From assembly GCA_022478985.1 (NCBI GenBank), contig JAKSZP010005265.1, forward strand, positions 339,227-403,226: a DNA stretch of 64,000 nucleotides, in the 5' to 3' direction. Under the pieces are notes generated by a model. The model ran no database searches and was not told the DNA's origin. It saw only the letters and a list, made by a program, of their open reading frames with translations. Within the stretch, counting starts at the first letter, position 1, and every line of letters starts with the position of its first letter. The position numbers were made by a program, and so were the translations under genes. The DNA comes from Massospora cicadina (Eukaryota > Entomophthoromycota > Entomophthoromycetes > Entomophthorales > Entomophthoraceae). Shown piece by piece: positions 1 to 10,339 of the stretch.

Positions 1-837
1 GATGCGGACGAAATACTGGTTACCTTCCTCAATGTCAGCTTGGAAGCAGCTTTAACTAGTTCAGCAACATGATGTTCAGTTTGAATGCAGGCTTAAAGAA
101 GTTGGGAAAATTGGTGATATTTTGTCAGGTGATTTTAGCAGATGGGTCAAATCTTCTAGTTGTGCCACATGCATGACCGCGTTATTGGCTTCAGTGGCCA
201 ATTTAGTAAATTTCTCCTGTGCTACTTTGGGGAAATCAGGAAGGTTTCTTTGTGCTCAGCCCTTGGTGGTATTGAGAAACAGATTGGGCCACCATTTTGT
301 GTAGGTTTAGGCTATGGGTGAGGCCACCACTGTTAAGATGGGCTGGTGTTCACTTTGGTAGAGCATGGCATTGGGTTAAGGAGCAAATCACTTTGGGATG
401 GGTTTAAAATTATCATTGTAAAGTTTGGCTAAAACACTATCAAGATGGCTGAGAGGTTCACTAGATTCCTCAATGGTGACAACGTTACTGATTTGTAAAT
501 CTAGGCCAATATGCCCCATGAATCTTGGTTCACAAGAATAGTGGATGAAGAACTTGGGTGAGTAAGAGCTGAATGGGCTGCTTGGGGAAAATGGTGGTCC
601 AGGCCTGACTGATTGGCGTGAGCGAAATTAGGTAGGTTAATGTGGGTGGGTGATTTGATGGAGGATGATTTCCCACTCTGGCATATTAAACAAAAATGTT
701 GAGTGGAAGGGGCAACAAATTGCCACATTTGGAATCTGCCAAAGATGGCTCAGAAGCCTTACCAGAGGAAGTGATTTGGGGGTAGGATTTTTTGCGATAG
801 TCAATTCTGAAACAGAGGGGACAAATTTTGTGACTAT
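1..837 (-). pseudogene. HAL-A, C-terminal part (ORF1-only LINE relative)
   Basis: This is the 3' half of an ORF1-only non-LTR element on the minus strand, cut off on the left by the window edge and on the right by gypsy-1. It aligns collinearly with HAL-C (39456-41354): the proline-rich linker, the 'VNQ.(P/S)W..LAE' stretch near 500-540 and the C-terminal region. The zinc knuckle near 780-825 is decayed: C-P-L-C is kept, but the His and last Cys are Tyr, both explained by G:C to A:T changes. Stops and frameshifts interrupt the frame. The last roughly 270 bp, including the 3' tail, should lie left of the window. It continues at 6914 beyond gypsy-1. Confidence 0.8.
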
Positions 838-939
838 TGTCATAATTCTGATATGAATGGATGATAAGCCCTAAGTCATGATGGTGGAATGGATAGGACC
901 CACCGATTTTACTATTAGTAATGATTATTTGAGCACCTT

Positions 940-1071
940 TTTTTAGTACTAGATGGTCCCATAAGAATTTTTTTCTAGCCAGTACAGGTTTTGAACTCAA
1001 AACCTGCACTAGGGGTGGAAGCAGTTTTACCCGCTCGGCTAAACACCCTTCCCACTTGGCTAAACACCCTT
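940..1071 (-). mobile_element. SINE-A: short tRNA-derived SINE
   Basis: A 132-bp insertion in the gypsy-1 LTR flanked by a perfect 16-bp duplication, ATTATTTGAGCACCTT (924-939 and 1072-1087). On the minus strand it starts with a tRNA-like head holding box A TAGCCGAGCGG and box B AGTTCAAAACC, then a short A-rich body, then the tail GGGACCATCTAGTACT followed by A's. The first roughly 20 bp (GTGTTTAGCC.AG..GG) are present twice in tandem. It encodes no protein and depends on a LINE. Its tail differs from the LINE in this window, so another LINE family probably moves it. Confidence 0.88.
987..1041 (-). promoter_or_regulatory. Internal Pol III promoter (boxes A and B) of SINE-A
   Basis: Box A TAGCCGAGCGG (1041 to 1031) fits the tRNA D-arm consensus. 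Box B AGTTCAAAACC (997 to 987) fits the T-arm consensus at 8 of 11 positions and lies in an 8-bp stem, CAGGTTTT/AAAACCTG. The spacing of about 44 bp is usual for a Pol III type 2 promoter. Confidence 0.75.
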
Positions 1072-1482
1072 ATTATTTGAGCACCTTGAAGTGAGGCAAT
1101 TTTTGTTGTTGGGGAATTGTCTCAAATAGGCGATTGTGAATTTAACGAATGAAGAGTCAACAGAACCAATGAGATATGGCGAATCAAATTACTAAGCCAT
1201 GAAAGCGGTAGCAAACAAAGTCGCTACAATATAGATGAGATAAGATTATCAGGAAAAGGAGGTTGTTAATAAGTTGAGAAGAGTGAAAGAGCGAGGATCC
1301 GCTGTGTTATCATATTAAATAAAGAATATAGTGGGAGCAAGTGCTCCATATTATTCATTAGTTTATTTTGATTGTTTCAAAGGGCAATGATTGTCATATC
1401 GTTGGTCCTATTGCTCAATGGGCCAAAACCCTGTGCAAAACCATCACGGCATATCTTAACAATTCCGCTGATTTTATAACAG

Positions 1483-1500
1483 TGGTGCTCACTACAGGGA
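1483..1500 (+). other. gypsy-1 tRNA primer-binding site
   Basis: TGGTGCTCACTACAGGGA starts two bases after the 5' LTR end. Its complement ends in ...GAGCACCA, so it matches a tRNA 3' end with CCA and an acceptor stem starting GCTCACT. The same site occurs in gypsy-2, gypsy-3 and gypsy-4. Confidence 0.8.
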
Positions 1501-2950
1501 GCCCATTGATCAATCACAATACCAACAACATTCCTTAGTCGCTGGCCATGTCCTATAGGGCTTGCTCTGGCAAGGAGTCTTTTTGAGATGTCACAACCAT
1601 TAGATATGCAGAACTCAAGCTTGCCTTGGGCGCTATGCTCCAGTGGAAGAAGGAGTTTCTACAGGAGATTTGTATTGATAAGCTGCTTCCGTTTGATTGC
1701 AATGGGAAATTTATGGATTTTTTAAGTGATTTGAGTTTGCAGTAGAAGGAGCTTCAGATTGATGTAAAGCCAAATTATTAATATCCACCTTGGATGTCGA
1801 AAGTGATGACCAAGTTACTTGCTATCTTCCCACTAGTTCCGCTACGTATCAAAAAGTGAAAGATACTATGTTGTGGTTATTCAGAAGAACTATTAAAATG
1901 GCATAGAGGAAGGCTGAGTTCTTAACCATTGGGTTTCAGCATAATGAGACCCTCACCGCATTTGCTGATCACCATATGGTGGAAGCCCATGTGTTAATTG
2001 TGGCATAAATTTTAACCGAATCAGATGTATGCATAGCATTGACTTCACTGTGAAACCATACCGTGAGCTTTTCAATACCATGGCTCCATATTTCGAAGTT
2101 GGTATACCTTTGCTTAATCTTGTTCAAATCTTGCGCCGGTTACCCACTACCTTCCTTCCGCCAAAAATAGAGTGGCACCATATCCTCTTTGCTGCTTGAC
2201 CTTCTTATTCAGGTAAGTTATCTCTTCCAGTTCAGTATCCATTTTGTAGCCCCCAGCCTTATTATCAATACACACTCCTCTCAAACGGAGTTGCTACCAG
2301 CAGTTCAACTATCAGGAAGGGTCTGTTTACACTGCTCAACCCCAGCCTAACTTTTGGGGTGGACCATTTCACAACAATCATGGACGCAGATCTTACAGAA
2401 TCAATTGTTTCTTGTGAAGTCACTATGGGAACTTTTCCAGAAGTTATCTTCATCATCAGGTTCATTCCATACCACATGAACAGTACAATCAGGGAAAAGT
2501 CAGAGTGGAGTAGAGATGGGACTCTCTACTTCCGCTATTCTAACTCAAAATGTCCCACCTGAACCTATCCCAGTACATCCAGTGGAAGTTCCCCAGTATA
2601 ACGATGCCTTTCTATTTCAGCAGCCGGCTGGAGGGGTGAATTTGTTGACACAAACATTATAGACTCGATGGAAGCAGGCCCCAGGAGCACCCAAAGCCTT
2701 ATGCCTGTCAAATGTTTAATCAACTTTCTACTGATGAACCTGATCCATATGCTGATGCGCTTCTCTTAAAAGGGGTTAACGTGGCCCTCCCTGTGAACGC
2801 TGTTGTTAAACCATATCCTAAAGTTGGGGAGGGTATTATGAGCTTCCTTGAAAAAAAAAAGATGCGTTAATTGTCCATGTTTTAAACAAGAAGAATGCAT
2901 CTTAGGCTGAGTGTAATTACTGTGACACTGTTGTAGCAAAAACCCGAGTT
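1501..2950 (+). pseudogene. gypsy-1 gag region, decayed
   Basis: This stretch lies between the primer-binding site and the protease remnant, where Gag (capsid and nucleocapsid) is encoded in Ty3/gypsy elements. No long frame survives; short frames and many stops are seen. No intact CCHC knuckle could be read, although C-N-Y-C-D appears near 2910, just before the protease. The assignment rests on position and general composition rather than on a domain match. Confidence 0.6.
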
Positions 2951-3180
2951 TGTGCGAAAATCAATATGGATGCCCCAATCAACATATTGTCCACAAAGTT
3001 GGTGGAAAATCTGGCATTAAAGCCTGACGTGGAGCATCATATGGTGTATGGGACTGCAGGCGCGGAAAGCACGGTCTCTGAAGGAGCGTACAGCGCACTA
3101 CCTTTTTCAGTTTGTGTCAATTGTCATTGTAGCCCCAGCCATAGTGCTGCCAAACAATAACTATGACCTTTTAATTAGAA
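2951..3180 (+). pseudogene. gypsy-1 aspartic protease remnant
   Basis: A short frame carries D-A-P-I-N-I-L-S-T-K-L-V followed about 20 residues later by Y-G-T-A-G. These match the protease of gypsy-2 (D-T-G-S-P-M-N-I-L-S-S-K-L, then F-G-T-A-G). The two residues between the catalytic Asp and Ala-Pro are lost, so the active site D-S/T-G is gone. In this family the protease cleaves the Gag-Pol precursor. The frame ends early, with a stop near 3160. Confidence 0.7.
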
Positions 3181-3879
3181 CTGCTTTTATGCGCCACTTT
3201 AGAGGTTGTTGTTGATATGACCGCAGAGACATTAAAATTCTGGAGCAACAGATCCCAATCTACTTCACTTCCAGTGAAATGCCAAGGGATCCGGTACACA
3301 TGAGTCACATTAACCTTGCATATGGTGATGAGGTGTATCAGTTTGCTATCATTGACTTAAGCGCAAGACCCAGGCCCTTCCCCATCAATTTTATGAATAT
3401 CAAGGGCTACCACTTAGAGCTGCGGGCCCTATATCTATTCCCTCTGGACACCAAGTAATCATAAACACCGAGTTAGAGGTGGAAGTGCCTGCTGGGCTTT
3501 ATGGGGAGGTCATTGGGCCTTATCAGCAATCATGGTCGAGCCCCACGTGGCCACAGGCATTATACTTCCAGGACATGGGGAGATTAAGGTCTTGGTAGCA
3601 AATCTTCAAAGAAAACAATGAAAATCCGCTGACACCAAATAGTGATGTACTTACATTTCATCCCAATTGAAGAGGTCCTCCAGGTTCATGAGTTTGGTTC
3701 ATTGGATGAATTTGGCCTGCCCATTAAAACACAACCTAGCGTAATGGCTGTTGTACCTCGTGAAAATTTAATGGGGCTAACGGAAGACTAAAGAGATCAA
3801 GCGTAATCCTTATTTCAAAAATAGAAAGATATCTTTGCTGTTGACAATCATGATTTAGGGTGCGCTTGGGGGGTAGTTT

Positions 3880-5160
3880 ATCAGCTGGACACTTGGGGAT
3901 CATCCTCCATTATGTCTCAGCCAATACGCTGATCAAGGGCAGCTGAAGAAGTCATCGATGCGGAGATTGACAAGCTGTTAGTGCAGGGAATTCTTGAACC
4001 ATCTAAGAGTCCATGAGCTTCACCTGTCCTAATTGTTAAGAAGAAGGATGGTACTAACAGCATAGTGATCGACTACCAGAAGCTTAATAGTATCACCAAA
4101 AAACTCTCTTACCCTCTTCCGCGGATTGATGATGCACTGGATTTGTTGGGTGGAGCTCACTATTTCTCAGCAATGGATCTGATATCTGGTTATTGGCAAA
4201 TTGAGTTTCCCATGGCGGAACAAGAAAAATGCGTTTTAATCACATCAAAAAGGCTTTTCCAACCAACTCATATGCTGCAAGGGCTATGTAATGCCCCGGC
4301 AACATTCCAACGAGCAATAGACACCATTCTGGGTGATCTGAAGCTGTCATGTGTACTTGTGTACCTCGATGATATTAACATCTTCTCTCACACGTTCACT
4401 GAGCACCTTACCCATCTGGAAGAGGTATTTCGCCAACTGCATGAGGCCAATATTAAGATCAAGCCCCAGAAATGTCACTTCTTTAAGGATCAGTTAAAGT
4501 ACCTTGGTTTTGTGGTGGATGTAACTGGGCTGAGACCCCAACCAGCCAAGGTGGAAGCTATTCAGAAGATGACTAAGCCAGTTAGTAAGCGGGACATTCA
4601 GGTGTTTTTGGGGATGGTTGGTTATTACTGACGCTTCATACCCAATTTCAGTTGCATCAGAGGTCCACTGTTTGAGCTGCTAAAGAAGAATGCCATGTTC
4701 AAATGGATGGAATGGTGCTAATGCGCCTTTGATACCCTTCTTATGGCACTATTTAGTGCACCTGTGTTACGCTACCCAAATTTTTTAAAGGAATTTGTTG
4801 TACAGATAGATGCATCTCTTTCCGCTGTGGGGGCTGTTTTGTCACAAAAAGAAGATTAAGGGAAGGAGCACCCAGTGGCATACTGCAGCCAAAGCCTAAA
4901 TATTCATGAATGTAATTATACTGTGACCAAGTGAGAGAGCTTAGCAGAAATCTACGCGTATAAGAAATTCAGAGTTTATCATCATGGGTTAAAGTTTAAA
5001 GTCATAATAGATTACCTGTCATTACGCTGATTGCAGAACCTCAAAGAAGCTGAAGGCCGGTTGGCTTGATGGGCTCATAAGCTGCAGGCTTATGACTTTG
5101 AGATCCTTCATCAGCCAGGAGTAAAGCATTAGAACGCTGACTGTTTATCTTGATTGCCAA
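3880..5160 (+). pseudogene. gypsy-1 reverse transcriptase and RNase H, broken
   Basis: The longest open part (4065-4631, 188 aa) holds RT fingers and palm: a PR-I-D-D region, F-S-A-M-D-L-I-S-G-Y-W-Q (catalytic Asp), Q-G-L-C-N-A-P-A-T-F-Q and the palm motif V-Y-L-D-D, which is intact. The N-terminal 'KL(L/V).QGIL.PS.SPW.SP' region is at 3960-4030 with a stop in it. RNase H follows (about 4740-5150) with Q-I-D-A-S-L-S-A-V-G-A-V-L and several stops. It would copy element RNA into DNA inside virus-like particles; in this copy it is dead. Confidence 0.9.
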
Positions 5161-5329
5161 CTGTTGCAGTGATGGCAGACCTCAGCGACGTGATGTACAA
5201 TAAGATGCCCAGAAGATAATATGATGATGAACTGCCTCAAGTGACCAAAGCATTAATCGAGATATGAACAAATACCTTCCAATGAAATTGGAACTGTACA
5301 AGTGAATTGTTAATTCCATGGTGATTTTC

Positions 5330-6390
5330 CACGACCCTCAGCATAACTGGAGTTCATTATGAGCGTGCACAAGGCAGTCGGACATGTTGGGGTGTGTAAG
5401 ACAATAGAGTTATTGCACCCTTGGTATTATTGGGAAAGCATGAGCTTCGATGTGCTCAAACTATTTCCTATTGCCATCAGTGCCAAATGGAGAAGCCATT
5501 CCACAGTAAGACTTCATACCGGGTAGTGAAACCACATTTCGCTTGGCACACAGAGACCTTGATGTTGTTGGTCCCTTGCCAACAGGAGCTGACTGGTGTA
5601 AGTATATTCTTGTGGCTATCAACTACTTTTACCCAGTGGGTTGAAGCAAGGGCAATACGAGATTTGGGGGCAGTTACAGTGGCCAAATTCGTGATGGAGT
5701 GCATATTCAGCAACACAGATGCCCTCAGTTTATTCTCACTGATAATGGAATCAACTTCACCTCGCACACCCTCCCCAAACTGAACGAGCTTATGGGTATC
5801 CACGGGGTTCTAACAACCCCATACCACCCTGAATCTAATGGAATTGTCGAATGGGTGAATGGAACTCTGGTGAGCATCCTATGAAAATTAGTAATGGATT
5901 GACCTACTGATTGGACCTCCCTCCTTTCCACTGCCGTGTTCACCTATAACTTCAGTTATCATTCATCCATGGGGAAGAGTCCCTTCCAATTACTATACGG
6001 CCAACACCCAGCTCTTCTGGAATTACTTTATTTGTGTGTGGAAGACACTAGTGGAGTGGAACCCCACTGCTATTTGACTAACCTTGCAAACATTCTTATA
6101 AAATTGCAAACTGAAGCATATTCCTTCAGCTTAGCCAAGAAAATCAGGAATCAGGCTGCCAATCAGGTACATCATAACGGGTTAACGCAGTTCAAGGAAG
6201 GCAAAATGGTTCTCTTCCATGACCAACAGGGTTTGGTCAGAAACACAAGTTGGGTAGTATCTGGATGGGGCCATTTGAAGATTTGATAAAACAGGTGTGG
6301 ATGCATATACTATCAAGGACCTTGCTAGCGGTCAGATCATCAACTGTTTGCATGCAAATTTCCTCCGTGTATATAGGCAATAGGAGCCTT
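5330..6390 (+). pseudogene. gypsy-1 integrase, broken
   Basis: Zinc-binding HHCC region: V-H-K-A-V-G-H-V-G near 5358-5390 and Y-C-H-Q-C near 5467. The catalytic core shows D-V-V-G-P-L-P (first Asp, about 5562), [10 protein letters not shown] (second Asp, about 5735) and [10 protein letters not shown] (Glu, about 5845). The C-terminal part has G-P-F-E-D, a GPY/F-like module, near 6270, and no chromodomain. Several frameshifts and stops separate the blocks. The family inserts the cDNA into the genome; this copy's own ACTAT duplication is the footprint of that step. Confidence 0.88.
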
Positions 6391-6401
6391 ATCATTCAGT
6401 C

Positions 6402-6414
6402 TAAGGGGGGGTGA
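6402..6414 (+). other. gypsy-1 polypurine tract
   Basis: AAGGGGGGG followed by tga directly abuts the 3' LTR start (TGTCGCGATTC). In LTR elements this RNase H-resistant tract primes plus-strand DNA. Confidence 0.8.
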
Positions 6415-6908
6415 TGTCGCGATTCTGATATGACTAAATGATATGCCCAAAGTCGTGATGGTGGAATGGATAGGATCTGCCAAGTGTACAATGAATAATG
6501 ATTATTTGAGCGCCTCAAAGTTAGGCAATATTGGGTTTTTGGGGAATTGTCTCAAATGGGCGATAGTGAAATTAATGTGTGAAAAATCGAGGGAACCAAT
6601 AATATATGGCGAATAAAATTACTAAGCAATGAAAGTGGTAGCAAGCGAAGTTGCTACAATATAAACAAGAAGAGATGATCACGAAAAGGAGGTTGTTAAG
6701 TTGAGAAGAGTGAAACAGCGAGGATCCGCTGTGTTATCATATTAAATAAAGAATATAGTGGGAGCAAGTGCTCCATATTATTTCATTAGTTTATTTTTGA
6801 TTGTTTCAAAAAGTAATGATTGTCATATCGTTGGTCCTATTGCTCAGTGGGCCAAAACCCTGTGCAAAACCCTCACGGCATCTTGCCAATTCTGCCGATT
6901 TTATAACA
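6415..6908 (+). repeat. gypsy-1 3' LTR
   Basis: A 494-bp direct repeat of 838-1481 without the SINE. It begins TGTCGCGATTCTG and ends GATTTTATAACA, followed by the target duplication ACTAT. Confidence 0.92.
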
Positions 6909-7709
6909 ACTATTAACCACCCAAGCCAAAAAGAAATGCTCAGGTGTCGCTGTATTAATAACATGGGTGGATTTGTTGGGCTATAGCAGGGTGGTGTGGG
7001 ATTATGGTGGCAGTGCAGCGTGGTGCAGAAAGGCACTATGCACCAGAAAGAACGGCGAAGACAAGGTTGAGCTGTGTCCTATAAGCCAGAAGCCCCTCCA
7101 TCAACTGATTATATAATATGTGGGGTGGGAGGTGAGATGGGAGGGATGCAAAGGACACCACTGATGTGGTGTCTGAAGGAAGGCGAGTTCAGGTATTAGG
7201 AATGAAAGTGTTTTTGTAGACTAGGAGAGTATATGCAGCTGCTGCAAGTTTTTCTCCATCTGGAAGACAATATCAATATAGCCTTTAAATGGGCAGAAAT
7301 CAATAAAGTCAGCCTTTGCAAACACAGCAGTGTCTACTTAGATAATTGCCTTGTTGACATATGAAAAACAAACTCCCATAGTTGACTTGTAGCAAAATCG
7401 AATATTGTAATGAGAGATGGCAAGAGTATGGGGAGAGAGAAGGGTGTATGCGCGCCAGGAGGAGCGCTAAATCTTGTGGGGGGATAAAACTGCCATAAGA
7501 AGATGGAGGGATATTTGACCCCATGCGAACACATTAGCCCACAGGGCAGAATATGCTAGGCAGTGAAGCACCGCTACCCCACATTGGAAAGTCAGACGGT
7601 GGATCCGCGGTCTTTTTTTGTAAAATGGGCGTGGTCAGATGGTGGTGGAAAATTAAACGTTTTTTCTTATAAAATTCGCTCAAAATGAGGGCAAGTGGAA
7701 AGAAAAGTT
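6909..7709 (-). pseudogene. HAL-A, N-terminal part
   Basis: The 5' half of HAL-A on the minus strand, continuing from 837 (6909-6913 is the duplicated ACTAT). It aligns with the N-terminal half of HAL-C, including the 'F-I-C-P-V-G/G-K-R-V-W' and 'F-I-P-P-(Q/R)-D-L-A-L-L-L-A-R-I-H-P' stretch at 7440-7550 and the RRM-like part. Several frameshifts are present. The 5' end (TTTTCTTTCCACTTGCC..., near 7709) has the family's terminal motif with a small hairpin CTCA-TTT-TGAG. The sequence then passes directly into gypsy-2 LTR DNA, so HAL-A sits within that LTR. Confidence 0.82.
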
Positions 7710-7856
7710 TTTTATAATTATAAGCTTTATTATAACTAGTGGTCAAAAACACCTTTATTTTATTATGGCAGTTGAGATATATACTTATTCTACTATACTG
7801 TTGAAATCAGGGACTAATTAGTACCAGTAAGCATACACCCTGCCCTGATTCCAACA
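7710..7856 (+). repeat. gypsy-2 5' LTR, distal remainder
   Basis: About 147 bp matching the last part of the 3' LTR (from about 14340): shared ACTAGTGGTCAAAAACA, TTGAATTCAGGGAC-like and ACCCTGCCCT..TTC.AACA segments. The upstream LTR sequence is missing because HAL-A interrupts it. Confidence 0.85.
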
Positions 7857-7858
7857 AG

Positions 7859-7877
7859 TAGTGCTCACTACAAGGGG
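7859..7877 (+). other. gypsy-2 primer-binding site, mutated
   Basis: TAGTGCTCACTACAAGGGG is the TGGTGCTCACTACAGGGAG site of the sister elements with TGG changed to TAG and an altered 3' part. It starts two bases after the LTR. Confidence 0.75.
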
Positions 7878-9140
7878 CAGTACACCACAAAAAACTCTTA
7901 AAATGGAGGTTGTGGGGGCAATTGACCCACAAAAACTCCCCGCTGCCTCTGAACCCTGGCTAGATGCTTTAACTCAGCAGCTAGTCAGTTCACTATCTCG
8001 ACTTGATTTACTTGAGCAGCGCTTTTCCCCGCCCTTCATGAGGCTTCTCCCAATTATCTATAAACCCCCTTTCAGGGACAAATCTATTCTGGGTCAGGGT
8101 AGCATAGCTTCGTTCCTCTTTGTTTATGAGGCTGTTATGGAAGGGACAACCAATCCCCAAAAAATAAAGCATATACTCCCCTGCCTCAGCCGCTCTGCCC
8201 AAGAGGTGATGGTACCTTATATGTTTCCCATTAAAACTTGGGCCGAGGTAAAAAAGCATTCATTGACAAATTTGGCTCTGTACAAAGTTTGAAGAGGAAA
8301 AAACAGGACTTTATTTCCTCTGCATTAAAAAAGGAAAATCCTCACCACTCTTGATGATCATATTATGGTGAAGCCCAGCACTTGGTGCATGCAAAAATGT
8401 TACCTCTTGATGATGCTCTAGCGGCCATTCTGACTGTCTTAGCTTCCACCCTTCTATAGTCGGAATTTTATCTCTGTAAATGTCACCTCTATACTATCCG
8501 TGTTTTGAGGAGGCTCTGCTGGAGGTTTCAGATATTTATAATGCTGAAGCTAATTCAGGTGTTGGGTAAAACCCCAGTTTTTGACCATTGGGGATTACTC
8601 AAATGTAGCCTCTCTGAAGGAGGCTATGATGATCCATATGAGCCCCCCTATTCTGGTTACTACTCTGAACCCAGCATCTGTGGCGCAGCTCAAACCTGAT
8701 CTCATTCCGCCCTGAAAGCCTAGGGTTGCTAATCCAATGAGTCTAAGTGCGCTACCATCAGTGAGGCCATGTTCTCGGCCACTAACCGTTGGCAAAACTC
8801 ATCGTTTGCCATCTATTAAGCCTCTGCTCCGCCCCAAGCCCTCCATGGAGAGGTCTCTCCTGGTATCCCAAAAGGATGCTCCTAAGCCCAAACCTCTATC
8901 TCTGGTGACAGTCGCTCCCAATCACCTTGGGCTAAAGGACAAGGCTGCTCAAGCTAAGCTTCCTGCTCCTCCAATGATCATAACTGCGGATGGCCCCACA
9001 ACTACCAAAGCTATGGATTCCACCTCCAACATCCCTTCTAGCGTCCATTATATTTGTGTGAACAACCCTTCTAATTACAAATCTGAAGGAGATTATGAGG
9101 ATATCAGTTATTATGTCCTAGGGCCCCAGACAAAGTAGGT
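7861..9140 (+). pseudogene. gypsy-2 gag region, broken
   Basis: Two open blocks remain: 7861-8292 (143 aa) and 8737-9138 (133 aa, rich in Pro, Lys and Ser). The first holds P-P-F-R-D-K-S-I-L-G-Q-G-S-I-A-S-F-L-F-V-Y-E, clearly related to the gypsy-3 Gag segment near 55100-55250 (F-T-P-G-Q-E-S-I-A-S-F-L-Y-A-Y-E). Gag forms the particle shell in this family. Between the blocks the frame is lost. No CCHC knuckle was found. The GTG at 7861 overlaps the primer-binding site, so the true start is not known. Confidence 0.75.
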
Positions 9141-9379
9141 ATACCAGACGGCTGAACCCTGAAAGAGTAGATAAAGCCCTGATCCCTCAAAAAATCTACC
9201 TTAATCAAGTGCTGGGGTGCCATGAGGTTATTGATATCGCTAGAGATGCTGATCAGGTTATTAATTTTCTGATCCGACCAATTCATCATGTTCATACCCT
9301 ACAGTTTATTAAAATAACTATCCCAAGACAGCTAAAAAGCTTGTCTCTACTCTCCATCTTAAGGAAGTATTAGCTCACA

Positions 9380-9770
9380 CACCTAACTTTGGTGGGACTA
9401 TAACTAAGGTAGATATCGTTATTCATAAAAAGGCCAGGTTAGGGCTCTCTTGGACACTGGATCTCCCATGAACATTCTCTCTTCGAAGCTGATCAATAAG
9501 ATTAAGCTGGCACCTGATCTCAAGTATATTCAGGAGTTTGGAACAGCGGGTCCCAACGACTCCAGTGCTATTGGAGTCTACTCCTCTTTGACTATTCAGA
9601 TTGAGAAACTCATCTTTCAGCTCCAGTCATGGCCTTGGACAATAACACTTATGACATGGTTATTGGCACACAGTTTATGGTTGAATATGACAGTATAAGT
9701 AAGATGAAACAGGGTTACCTCTCCCTTCTTGGTTATGAAGTCCCTATATTATTTAATAATGAAGATCCAA
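9380..9770 (+). pseudogene. gypsy-2 aspartic protease
   Basis: The intact catalytic motif L-D-T-G-S-P-M-N-I-L-S-S-K-L lies at 9448-9490, followed by F-G-T-A-G-P-N-D-S-S-A-I-G-V-Y-S-S-L. After a frameshift near 9620 comes D-N-N-T-Y-D-M-V-I-G-T-Q-F, the conserved 'IG..F' part of retroviral-type proteases. It would cut Gag-Pol, but the frameshift splits it. Confidence 0.82.
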
Positions 9771-10339
9771 TAAAAATAATACTCCTGCTTAGTTGAGTAC
9801 CCTTCTTCTGCTTTACCTTTTAATCTACACGACCTCTGGATGCAACATTAAGCTGCCTGATCTTGTAGACGCTTCAGAGATCATTCCCTTTTTTGCTTCA
9901 GAGGAGACAGTAATCAAGGCTGATGAAAAACGGGTGGCTGCTACCAATATTATGTTACAGATCTCCTGATCCTGTCTACTGCACATAACAAGTGATTAAG
10001 GAGTAAGCTCTAGATCCTGTGTGTTTCCAGGTATAATAGATTCCGCCTAATAAAGACCCATTAATATCCTATTGAGGAACCTTACTAGTAAACCCATCAT
10101 TGTCAATAAACATCAAGAGATAGGGAAAGGTTTTCTAATTCCCCTCCAAGAGATTGACAGGACCCACTTTATTAGGTCAATGTTGAATATGGGTTTACCC
10201 ACTGGTCAGTTGGTGTGTACTCTGCCTAACGTCCATATTTCAGATGATTTGACCCTAGATAGCTTGAAAAGTTCATTCTCTATTGGATACCTATGATTTT
10301 TTCTCCCAGACTGACATGGATTAAGGGCTTATGAAGGTA

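Larger units (their letters stand above)
838..1481 (+). repeat. gypsy-1 5' LTR, interrupted by SINE-A
   Basis: Begins TGTCATAATTCTGATATG and ends GATTTTATAACA. Removing the 132-bp SINE and one 16-bp target duplication leaves 496 bp, close to the 494-bp 3' LTR. The uninterrupted 3' LTR reads atgattatttgagcgcctc at the equivalent point, so it serves as an empty site. Confidence 0.9.
838..6908 (+). mobile_element. gypsy-1: complete but decayed Ty3/gypsy LTR retrotransposon
   Basis: A whole LTR element bounded by the 5-bp target duplication ACTAT (833-837 and 6909-6913). LTRs are 838-1481 (with an inserted SINE) and 6415-6908; both begin TGTC and end ACA. A primer-binding site follows the 5' LTR and a G-rich polypurine tract precedes the 3' LTR. 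The pol order RT, RNase H, integrase defines Ty3/gypsy. All coding regions carry stops or frameshifts, so it cannot move by itself. It sits inside HAL-A: the HAL sequence stops at ...gtgactat and resumes after the 3' LTR at tattaaccacccaagcc, as in intact HAL-C. Confidence 0.92.

Noticed and set aside
985..1057. Possible tRNA(Ser/Leu)-like gene
   Set aside because: It lies inside a 132-bp insertion with a 16-bp duplication, lacks a proper acceptor stem and has a doubled 5' part; SINE-A explains it better.
7710..7856. Deletion of the gypsy-2 5' LTR
   Set aside because: HAL-A's 5' end abuts the remaining LTR, and HAL-A lacks its 3' end within the window, so the missing LTR part is better placed beyond the left edge.
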